The notes under the pieces were generated by a model that was given only the letters and a program-made list of their open reading frames with translations, ran no database searches and had not been told where the DNA came from. A program made the position numbers and the translations under genes. From contig JALVDQ010000042.1 of assembly GCA_027008885.1 (NCBI GenBank), positions 1 to 16,194 of the forward strand: 16,194 nucleotides of DNA, given 5' to 3'. Shown piece by piece: positions 11,984 through 16,194 of the stretch; within the stretch, counting starts at the first letter, position 1; the number at the start of each line of letters is the position of its first letter. This DNA comes from Thiotrichaceae bacterium (GTDB lineage: Bacteria; Pseudomonadota; Gammaproteobacteria; Thiotrichales; Thiotrichaceae).

Positions 11984-11999
11984 CTGAAACCAGTTTCAG
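11984..11999 (-). repeat. Short inverted repeat just upstream of the rpoB ribosome binding site
   Basis: CTGAAAC and GTTTCAG are 7-base arms separated by 2 bases; as RNA this folds as a 6-bp stem with a CTGG tetraloop. It ends about three bases before the rpoB Shine-Dalgarno sequence, so it could affect ribosome access. Function is not shown by the sequence. Confidence 0.4.
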
Positions 12000-12046
12000 C
12001 AACTTAAATATCAGCAGACTCCAGAAAATCTGCCTGAACACTGACC

Positions 12047-12060
12047 CTTGATAAATCAAG
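12047..12060 (-). repeat. Small palindrome in the rplL-rpoB spacer
   Basis: CTTGAT-TT-ATCAAG is a 14-base palindrome that could form a 5-bp hairpin with a TTTA loop. It lies between the attenuator hairpin and rpoB. It may be part of the spacer's RNA fold or a chance AT-rich palindrome. Confidence 0.3.
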
Positions 12061-12115
12061 AATCTAAATTTTGAGCGCTTAAATCAGCTAATAATTTTAA
12101 GCAAAAATAAGCGAC

Positions 12116-12146
12116 AAAAGGCCGACAGCGAAAAACACTGTCAGCC
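12116..12146 (-). terminator. Attenuator-type terminator between rplL and rpoB
   Basis: On the transcribed strand GGCTGACAG pairs with CTGTCGGCC over 9 bp (one U-G pair) around a 9-base loop and is followed by TTTTGTCGCTTATTTTT. In E. coli a partial terminator at this position lets only a fraction of ribosomal-protein transcripts continue into rpoBC. The 218-bp spacer, this position and the absence of any other obvious rpoB promoter support the same role here. The fraction that reads through cannot be judged from sequence. Confidence 0.8.
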
Positions 12147-12154
12147 TGTATTTA

Positions 12155-12175
12155 TGAAAGCATGATATACTTTCA
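12155..12175 (-). repeat. Stem-loop between the rplL stop and the attenuator
   Basis: TGAAAG and CTTTCA are perfect 6-base arms around a 9-base loop, starting about 14 bases after the rplL stop codon. No U-tract follows it. It could protect the rplL mRNA 3' end or take part in processing of the rplL-rpoB spacer, as RNase III processing does in E. coli; that role is inferred only from position. Confidence 0.4.
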
Positions 12176-12188
12176 CAAGATCGAAGCT

Positions 12189-12566
12189 TTACTTCAATTC
12201 TACTGTAGCACCAGCCTCTTCAAGCTGCTTTTTAACATCTTCAGCTTCATCTTTAGAAACGCCTTCTTTAACAGTAGCCGGAACACCTTCCACCATTTCT
12301 TTTGCTTCTTTAAGACCCAAACCGGTAATTCCACGTACTGCCTTGATCGCAGAAATTTTGTTATCACCAAAGCTGGTCATTACTACATCAAATTCAGTTT
12401 GCTCTTCAGCTGCAGCACCAGCGTCTCCACCAGCTACAGGAGCAGCAGCAACTGCAGCAGCAGCTGATACACCGAATTTTTCTTCCATATCAGAGATCAG
12501 TTCTACGATCTCCATTACACTCATATTTGATATTGCTTCCAGAATATCATCTTTAGAAACAGCCAT
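12189..12566 (-). CDS. rplL: 50S ribosomal protein L7/L12
   Basis: L7/L12 is the multi-copy stalk protein that recruits translation GTPases such as EF-Tu and EF-G. The 125 residues compare with 121 in E. coli. The helical N-terminal dimerisation domain (about 1-33, [20 protein letters not shown]) is followed by an Ala/Gly-rich flexible hinge (about 34-55). The compact factor-binding C-terminal domain (about 56-125) has the conserved [20 protein letters not shown] segment. The ATG has a strong AGGAGA Shine-Dalgarno sequence, stronger than that of rplJ, which fits the need for several L12 copies per L10. It lies 101 bp after rplJ and is followed by the attenuator before rpoB. Confidence 0.99.
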   Translation of the reverse strand: MAVSKDDILEAISNMSVMEIVELISDMEEKFGVSAAAAVAAAPVAGGDAGAAAEEQTEFDVVMTSFGDNKISAIKAVRGITGLGLKEAKEMVEGVPATVKEGVSKDEAEDVKKQLEEAGATVELK

Positions 12567-12593
12567 TGTATTTCTCCTAAACCTAAATCAGTC

Positions 12594-12609
12594 AATCGCA
12601 TACGCGATC
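12594..12609 (-). repeat. Small hairpin in the rplJ-rplL spacer
   Basis: ATCGC and GCGAT pair around a GTAT loop, extended by one G-U pair, about 30 bases before the rplL start. The rest of this 101-bp spacer is AT-rich and shows no convincing promoter. The hairpin leaves the rplL ribosome binding site free. Confidence 0.35.
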
Positions 12610-12667
12610 ATAAAATTAATAATTAAAATCAAACTGTCTGACAAAACAACCTAAATCTACAAACGAC

Positions 12668-13192
12668 TTAAGCTGCTTTTGAGTCACGAACAGCTGCAAC
12701 AGTACGAACAAGTTTTCCGGGAACTTCATTTAATGTGCGAGCAAGCTTCTCGACAGGTGCTCTAAAGGTTCCGGCCAATATAGCCAAAGCCTGATCACGA
12801 GTCGGCAACTTCGCCAGACGATCAATTTCAGAAGCAGCAAGCAACTCTCCACCAACGGAAAGCATTTTTACCACCAACTTGTCATGCTCTTTAGCAAAAT
12901 CTTTCAGGACACGAGCCGCACTACCAGGATCTTCTTGCGAAAATGCCAGCACCAGCGGCCCAACAAAGCCTTCACTCATACAGGAAAATTCTGTATCAGC
13001 CAAAGCCCGTTTTGCCAGATTATTTTTTACTACACGTAGATAAACACCACCTTCACGCGCTTTAACACGCAATTCAGTCATTTCACCTACACTTAAACCG
13101 TGGTATTCAGCAGCAACCGCGGAATGAGCATCTGAAGCAACTGCAGCGACCTCAGAGACAATCTTCTTTTTGTCTTCTAAAGTTAATGCCAC
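12668..13192 (-). CDS. rplJ: 50S ribosomal protein L10
   Basis: L10 anchors the L7/L12 dimers to the 23S rRNA GTPase-associated region and forms the base of the stalk. The 174 residues are slightly longer than in E. coli (165). Family features are the N-terminal EDKKKIVSEVAAVA helix, the VVKNNLAKRAL segment (54-64) and a C-terminal Ala/Val-rich helix for L12 binding. The start is GTG (GTG GCA TTA ACT), with AGAGG placed 8 bases upstream. An ATG five bases earlier is in another frame and hits a stop after four codons. It follows a 286-bp structured leader after rplA and precedes rplL. In E. coli the L10-L12 complex represses translation at that leader. Confidence 0.98.
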   Translation of the reverse strand: MALTLEDKKKIVSEVAAVASDAHSAVAAEYHGLSVGEMTELRVKAREGGVYLRVVKNNLAKRALADTEFSCMSEGFVGPLVLAFSQEDPGSAARVLKDFAKEHDKLVVKMLSVGGELLAASEIDRLAKLPTRDQALAILAGTFRAPVEKLARTLNEVPGKLVRTVAAVRDSKAA

Positions 13193-13273
13193 AACATTTA
13201 CCTCTTTAAATTCGGCAGCACAAACTACCGTTAAACAAACACCTGATTAAAAACAAACAATCAGACATCTCCA

Positions 13274-13357
13274 ACGACGTGCCCCAAATCACTGATTTAG
13301 GTTACGCCATCTACGCAGGACAATTAAGCTTTGATATAACACATCAAAACACCTGCG
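13274..13357 (-). promoter_or_regulatory. Candidate L10 leader (autoregulatory RNA of rplJL)
   Basis: Three nested or adjacent helices can be drawn in the transcript. CGCAGG (13357-13352) pairs with CCTGCG (13319-13314) and encloses a TTTGAT/ATCAAA hairpin (arms 13348-13343 and 13335-13330). Next, ATGGCGT (13310-13304) pairs with ACGTCGT (13280-13274) using two G-U pairs, and encloses an 8-bp hairpin CCTAAATC/GATTTGGG. The last two helices are separated by a 2+2 internal loop (AA and GC). The position, 82 nt upstream of rplJ, is where the L10-(L7/L12) complex binds the leader in E. coli. Pairings are seen; protein binding is inferred. Confidence 0.7.
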
Positions 13358-13379
13358 GTCTTTGACGACATACAACTAA

Positions 13380-13407
13380 AGTATATTCATCAACTTCCCC
13401 CAAAAGA
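13380..13407 (-). promoter_or_regulatory. Weak promoter candidate upstream of the L10 leader
   Basis: A good -10 TATACT (13385-13380) lies about 20 bases before the first leader helix, which would place the start near 13373. The -35 region is poor (TCTTTT at 16-bp spacing). E. coli has a promoter in this interval, which is the main reason to list it. It could be a chance match in AT-rich DNA. Confidence 0.3.
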
Positions 13408-13441
13408 GAAAGCAAAAGCATAAATATGCTAATTTTTATCA

Positions 13442-13471
13442 CTCAAAAGAGTATTGAGAATCTCTTTTGAG
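13442..13471 (-). repeat. Perfect inverted repeat immediately after rplA
   Basis: CTCAAAAGAG and CTCTTTTGAG are perfect 10-base arms around a 10-base loop, starting 7 bases after the rplA stop codon. On the transcribed strand it is followed by GTGATAAAAATT, not a clean U-tract, so it is a poor terminator. A smaller AGCAT/ATGCT hairpin with a TTTTGCTTTCTCTTTT tail follows at 13417-13430. Together they may cause partial termination or protect the rplKA mRNA 3' end. Confidence 0.55.
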
Positions 13472-13478
13472 CTAACCT

Positions 13479-14174
13479 CTAAGACTCTACAGAAGCAGTA
13501 TCAACTGATAAACCCGCACCCATGGTACTAGAGACTGTAATTTTCTTTAAATAAACACCCTTTGCAGAAGTTGGCTTTGCCTTAACAAGTGCTGCCATCA
13601 AGGCATCCAGATTCTCTTTTAAATCCTTGGCATCAAAATCCACATTACCGATAGCGCAATGAATGATCCCTGCCTTGTCGGTACGGTAACGAACCTGCCC
13701 ACCCTTGGCATTTTTAACTGCTGTAGCAACATCTGGCGTAACAGTTCCCACTTTTGGATTTGGCATCAAGCCACGCGGACCTAAAACCTGACCCAACTGC
13801 CCCACTACACGCATTGCATCAGGACTGGCAATAACCACATCAAAGTCCATATTGCCTTTTTTTACCTCTTCGGCAAGATCATCAAGACCCACCAAGTCAG
13901 CACCAGCCGCTTTAGCCGCTTCAACATTATCACCTTGAGTAAATACAGCCACACGAACTGTCTTACCAGTTCCATTTGGCAATACAGTAGAACCACGAAC
14001 AACCTGATCTGATTTACGCGGATCAACACCCAGATTTACGCTAACATCAACGCTCTCGGTAAAACCTGCTCTAGGCAGCTCTTTCAGCAACTCAAAGGCT
14101 TCGGATGCAGTATAAAGATGATCCTTTTTGACCATTTCAGCTATTTTCTTCTGACGTTTAGATAACTTTGCCAT
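13479..14174 (-). CDS. rplA: 50S ribosomal protein L1
   Basis: L1 forms the mobile L1 stalk that helps release deacylated tRNA from the E site; in E. coli it also represses translation of the rplKA mRNA. The 231 residues compare with 234 in E. coli. The N-terminus [10 protein letters not shown] and the family signature [17 protein letters not shown] (130-146) are clear, as is the C-terminal [15 protein letters not shown] segment. The ATG shares its A with the last base of the rplK TAA stop (TAATG), so the two genes overlap by one base and are probably translationally coupled. GGAGG lies about 10 bases upstream. The stop codon is TAG. Confidence 0.99.
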   Translation of the reverse strand: MAKLSKRQKKIAEMVKKDHLYTASEAFELLKELPRAGFTESVDVSVNLGVDPRKSDQVVRGSTVLPNGTGKTVRVAVFTQGDNVEAAKAAGADLVGLDDLAEEVKKGNMDFDVVIASPDAMRVVGQLGQVLGPRGLMPNPKVGTVTPDVATAVKNAKGGQVRYRTDKAGIIHCAIGNVDFDAKDLKENLDALMAALVKAKPTSAKGVYLKKITVSSTMGAGLSVDTASVES

Positions 14175-14608
14175 TAGATAACACCCTCCACATCAAGCCC
14201 CATGCTACGCGCACTGCCTGCTATTGTACGCACAGCTGCATCCATATCGACCGCCGTCAAATCTGGCTCTTTTGCCTTTGCGATTTCCTCAAGCTGCTCA
14301 CGCGTAACTTTACCCACTTTATTGATATTTGGAACACCACTTCCCTTCTGAATACCGGCAGCCTTTTTCAACAAGATTGAGGCAGGTGGGGTTTTAGTCA
14401 CATAAGTAAAACTGCGATCATTATAAACAGTAATAACAACAGGGATTGGCATTCCCTTTTCGGCATTCTGCGTCTCAGCATTAAATGCCTTACAAAATTC
14501 CATAATGTTAATTCCCGCCTGACCCAATGCAGGTCCTACCGGAGGACTCGGGTTAGCTTCACCAGCAGGCACTTGTAACTTAAGATAGGTCTCAACTTTC
14601 TTAGCCAT
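14174..14608 (-). CDS. rplK: 50S ribosomal protein L11
   Basis: L11 binds the 23S GTPase-associated centre with L10 and takes part in factor binding and RelA activation. The 144 residues compare with 142 in E. coli. The N-terminal domain has the conserved proline-rich [20 protein letters not shown] segment (17-36), which in other bacteria is the site affected by thiostrepton-type antibiotics. The N-terminal MAKKV carries the lysine region methylated by PrmA. The C-terminal RNA-binding domain includes [13 protein letters not shown] sequence ([13 protein letters not shown]). The ATG has TGGAG about 9-10 bases upstream. An 87-bp spacer after nusG is where the E. coli L1 translational operator is found; I could not draw a convincing L1 site here. 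Confidence 0.99.
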   Translation of the reverse strand: MAKKVETYLKLQVPAGEANPSPPVGPALGQAGINIMEFCKAFNAETQNAEKGMPIPVVITVYNDRSFTYVTKTPPASILLKKAAGIQKGSGVPNINKVGKVTREQLEEIAKAKEPDLTAVDMDAAVRTIAGSARSMGLDVEGVI

Positions 14609-14695
14609 TATATTATTACTCCACGAGTGCGAACGTTCTCAAAGAAGACTTAGTTCCCCAAGCCAATCCCGTCAAACTCCTCGAACAAATTAAAA

Positions 14696-15229
14696 TCAGG
14701 TCTTTTCTACCTGAAAAAACTCAAGCTCAACCGGAGTTGAGCGCCCAAATATATGTACCGCAACACGCATTGTACTTTTCTCGTAGTTGACTTCTTCAAC
14801 CACCCCATTGAAATCGTTGAAAGGACCTTCCTTAACCCGAACCACTTCCCCAACTTCAAACAAAACCTTGGGACGGGGAGCATCAACGCCCTCCTGCATG
14901 CGATTCATAATGGAATTTGCTTCTTTTTCCGTAATTGGTGCGGGCTTATCACTGGTTCCCCCGATAAAACCCAATACTCTCGGCGTATTCTTGACTAAAT
15001 GCCAGCTTTCATCATTTAGTTCCATCTCAACCAAAACATATCCGGGAAAAAACTTTCGTGTGCTTTTGCGTTTTTGACCTTCCCGCATTTCCACTACTTC
15101 TTCGGTAGGCACAAGAATTTCACCAAAGTAATCCTGCAAACCAAGACGCTCAATTCTTTCCTTGAGAGCCTCTTTAACCTTCATTTCATAGTTAGAGTAT
15201 GCGTGAACAACAAACCATTGTTTTGCCAT
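14696..15229 (-). CDS. nusG: Transcription termination/antitermination factor NusG
   Basis: NusG binds RNA polymerase over the beta' clamp, and its second domain contacts Rho or ribosomal S10, linking transcription to termination or translation. The chosen ATG gives 177 residues (181 in E. coli) beginning [20 protein letters not shown], the standard NGN-domain start (about 1-115). The C-terminal KOW domain covers about 125-177, with [20 protein letters not shown]. The frame is open for 14 more codons upstream, but those overlap secE and do not resemble NusG. A GGTGG motif at the end of secE lies about 9 bases before the ATG. The spacer to secE is only 4 bp, so they are co-translated. The gene is intact. 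Confidence 0.99.
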   Translation of the reverse strand: MAKQWFVVHAYSNYEMKVKEALKERIERLGLQDYFGEILVPTEEVVEMREGQKRKSTRKFFPGYVLVEMELNDESWHLVKNTPRVLGFIGGTSDKPAPITEKEANSIMNRMQEGVDAPRPKVLFEVGEVVRVKEGPFNDFNGVVEEVNYEKSTMRVAVHIFGRSTPVELEFFQVEKT

Positions 15230-15233
15230 TTTA

Positions 15234-15611
15234 TCAACCACCCACTGACAACAATGCTTTAACACCTGCACCCAGCAACATATCTACCAACCACAGGAAT
15301 ATTGCAAGAATAATCACAAGAATAAATACCATCAGGGTTGTTTGCATTGTTTCAGCACGCGTTGGCCAAACCATTTTTCGCACTTCTGTGCGGGCAGACC
15401 CAAGAAAATTCAGTAACGCCTTACCCTTTGCGGTTGTCACAGAAATTCCAACGGCAATACCAACCATCGCCAACAAACCAAGAACACGGTATAGCAGCGA
15501 CCCTTCCGAGAAATAATAAAAACCCGCTATACCAGCAAGTAAAATCAACAATGCTACTGATAATTTGACCGTATCAAGCATTGAACCCTGCGCTTTTGCA
15601 TTCGTCGACAT
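15234..15611 (-). CDS. secE: Preprotein translocase subunit SecE
   Basis: SecE clamps the SecY channel in the inner membrane and is essential for Sec export. With the ATG at 15611 the protein has 125 residues (E. coli 127). Three hydrophobic segments are visible at about 15-34, 39-58 and 91-113, matching the three-helix form of SecE in Gammaproteobacteria. Between segments 2 and 3 is the conserved amphipathic region with [17 protein letters not shown] (76-92). The reading frame is open upstream as far as the tRNA, but those extra residues do not resemble SecE. The Shine-Dalgarno sequence is weak (TGGA about 10 bases upstream). It sits 60 bp after tRNA-Trp and 4 bp before nusG. Confidence 0.98.
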   Translation of the reverse strand: MSTNAKAQGSMLDTVKLSVALLILLAGIAGFYYFSEGSLLYRVLGLLAMVGIAVGISVTTAKGKALLNFLGSARTEVRKMVWPTRAETMQTTLMVFILVIILAIFLWLVDMLLGAGVKALLSVGG

Positions 15612-15671
15612 AAATAAAATCCAGCCTTTGGATATACCCTTAACAAAATCTAGTAATTCTTTCAGAAGAGA

Positions 15672-15748
15672 TGGCAGGCCAGGAGGGACTCGAACCCCCA
15701 ACAATCGGTTTTGGAAACCGGTGCTCTACCAATTGGAGCTACTGGCCT
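15672..15748 (-). tRNA. tRNA-Trp (anticodon CCA)
   Basis: The 77-nt sequence folds as a cloverleaf. The acceptor stem is AGGCCAG/CTGGCCT, the D arm is GCTC/GAGC, and the anticodon loop TTCCAAA carries CCA, which reads UGG. The T arm is GGGGG/CCCTC with TTCGAGT, and the 3' GCCA is encoded. The D loop is one base longer than I recall for E. coli tRNA-Trp. The first anticodon-stem pair is C27-A43, a mismatch where E. coli has C-G. It lies between tuf and secE, an arrangement known in Pseudomonas and other gammaproteobacteria, and is likely cotranscribed with secE-nusG. Confidence 0.97.
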
Positions 15749-15789
15749 AGCTTATAGAGTACTCAAAAAACCAGGGCTTCTGAAACAAC

Positions 15790-15834
15790 AAAAGAACGAA
15801 GAACAATTAATAGTTAATCACTCTTCGCTCTTTT
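15790..15834 (-). terminator. Long hairpin between tuf and tRNA-Trp, probable terminator
   Basis: On the transcribed strand AAAAGAGCGAAGA pairs with TCTTCGTTCTTTT (13 bp, one G-U), and the stem continues without a gap through GTGATTAA/TTAATTGT (8 bp, three G-U) to a 3-base CTA loop. The 3' arm ends in TTCTTTTGTTGTTT. This looks like a Rho-independent terminator for tuf, though the U-tract is interrupted and partly paired. It starts only a few bases after the predicted start of the promoter next to it, so it may instead act as a leader attenuator. Confidence 0.7.
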
Positions 15835-15846
15835 TAGAGGACGCGC

Positions 15847-15875
15847 AGTATAACAGATAGAATCAATTACACAAC
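15847..15875 (-). promoter_or_regulatory. Extended -10 promoter candidate upstream of tRNA-Trp-secE
   Basis: TGT-TATACT (15855-15847) is an extended -10 element with 5 of 6 consensus bases, followed by the GC-rich discriminator GCGCGTCC typical of stable-RNA promoters. The -35 is weak (GTTGTG at 17-bp spacing). Predicted start is near 15840, directly before the long hairpin. It would drive tRNA-Trp, secE and nusG. Confidence 0.55.
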
Positions 15876-15889
15876 ATCAAGTCTACTAT

Positions 15890-15910
15890 TAATTTTACGC
15901 CCCAAAATTA
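15890..15910 (-). repeat. Inverted repeat directly after the tuf stop codon
   Basis: TAATTTT and AAAATTA are 7-base arms around a 7-base loop (GGGGCGT), adjoining the stop codon of tuf. No U-tract follows, so it is not a convincing terminator. It may stabilise the tuf mRNA 3' end. Confidence 0.4.
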
Positions 15911-16194
15911 TTACTCAATAATTTTGGAAACAACACCCGCACCAACTGTGCGACCACCTTCACGAATCGCAAAGCGCAAGCCTTCTTCCATCGCAATTGG
16001 ATTGATCAGTGTTACTGTCATTTTTACGTTGTCACCCGGCATAACCATTTCTGTACCTTCAGGAAGATCACAGGCTCCGGTTACGTCAGTTGTTCTAAAG
16101 TAGAACTGTGGACGATAGCCATCAAAGAATGGGGTATGACGACCACCTTCATCTTTTGATAATACATACACTTCGGCTTCAAACTTTGTATGTG
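15911..16194 (-). CDS. tuf: Elongation factor Tu, C-terminal fragment (tufB position)
   Basis: This is the C-terminal part of a second EF-Tu gene; its 5' part lies beyond the right edge. Reading in frame from the edge gives [20 protein letters not shown] and continues to a TAA stop after SKIIE. This is domain III of EF-Tu, including the conserved [13 protein letters not shown] and [15 protein letters not shown] segments that contact aminoacyl-tRNA and EF-Ts. A GTG at 16171 is an internal valine, not a start. Its position before tRNA-Trp-secE-nusG is the tufB position. With the fragment at the left edge it shows that the genome has two same-direction tuf genes about 16 kb apart. Confidence 0.98.
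   Translation of the reverse strand, partial: HTKFEAEVYVLSKDEGGRHTPFFDGYRPQFYFRTTDVTGACDLPEGTEMVMPGDNVKMTVTLINPIAMEEGLRFAIREGGRTVGAGVVSKIIE

Noticed and set aside
14647..14675. Possible rplK promoter with TTGACG at -35
   Set aside because: The -35 is good, but at 17-bp spacing the -10 would be TAAGTC, matching only two consensus bases. E. coli has a promoter here, but this sequence does not support one.
14609..14695. L1 translational operator expected before rplK
   Set aside because: I searched the 87-bp spacer for a paired structure with the expected asymmetric loop and could not draw a convincing one. The site may exist but is not supported by eye.
15230..15271. Longer NusG start 14 codons upstream
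   Set aside because: The extra residues ([14 protein letters not shown]) overlap the end of secE and do not match NusG. MAKQWF with an upstream GGTGG is the expected start.
15612..15704. Longer SecE start 31 codons upstream
   Set aside because: The extension reads into the 3' end of the tRNA-Trp gene and is unlike SecE. The ATG at 15611 gives the normal length.

Overview
The window is a highly conserved information-processing region of a gammaproteobacterium. Every protein-coding gene and the one tRNA lie on the minus strand, so the region is transcribed from the high coordinates to the low ones. In that order it reads: 3' end of tuf (tufB position) - tRNA-Trp - secE - nusG - rplK - rplA - rplJ - rplL - rpoB - rpoC - [tandem terminators, new promoter] - rpsL - rpsG - fusA - 5' start of a second tuf (tufA position). 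The order, the tRNA-Trp between tuf and secE, the 1411-residue RpoC and the two tuf genes all fit Gammaproteobacteria. GC content looks moderate (below 50% by eye). RpoB carries two length expansions compared with E. coli, and I recall similar ones in Xanthomonas-like and betaproteobacterial sequences. This suggests a lineage outside the enteric/Pseudomonas core. I cannot name the genus.

Layout. 15749-16194: tuf 3' end, then an extended -10 promoter candidate and a long hairpin, then tRNA-Trp. 14696-15611: secE and nusG, 4 bp apart. 13479-14608: rplK and rplA, overlapping by one base. 13193-13478: a structured leader resembling the L10 autoregulatory RNA. 12189-13192: rplJ and rplL. 11971-12188: a spacer with an attenuator-type hairpin and other stem-loops. 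3541-11970: rpoB and rpoC. 3215-3540: two consecutive terminators, then a near-consensus promoter with a GC-rich discriminator. 126-3214: the str operon rpsL-rpsG-fusA, running directly into tuf.

The genes work together in translation elongation (EF-Tu, EF-G, tRNA-Trp, the L1/L11/L10/L12 stalk region, the S12 decoding site, S7), transcription (beta, beta', NusG) and protein export (SecE). Expression appears to be balanced mainly by RNA structures: the L10 leader, a partial terminator before rpoBC, and a probable S7 target between rpsL and rpsG.

I found no mobile element, CRISPR array, phage gene, defence system or other accessory cargo, and no sign of a previously undescribed system. The observations worth a second look are regulatory RNA structures, two GTG starts, the RpoB expansions, an anticodon-stem mismatch in the tRNA, and the two tuf genes bounding the window.
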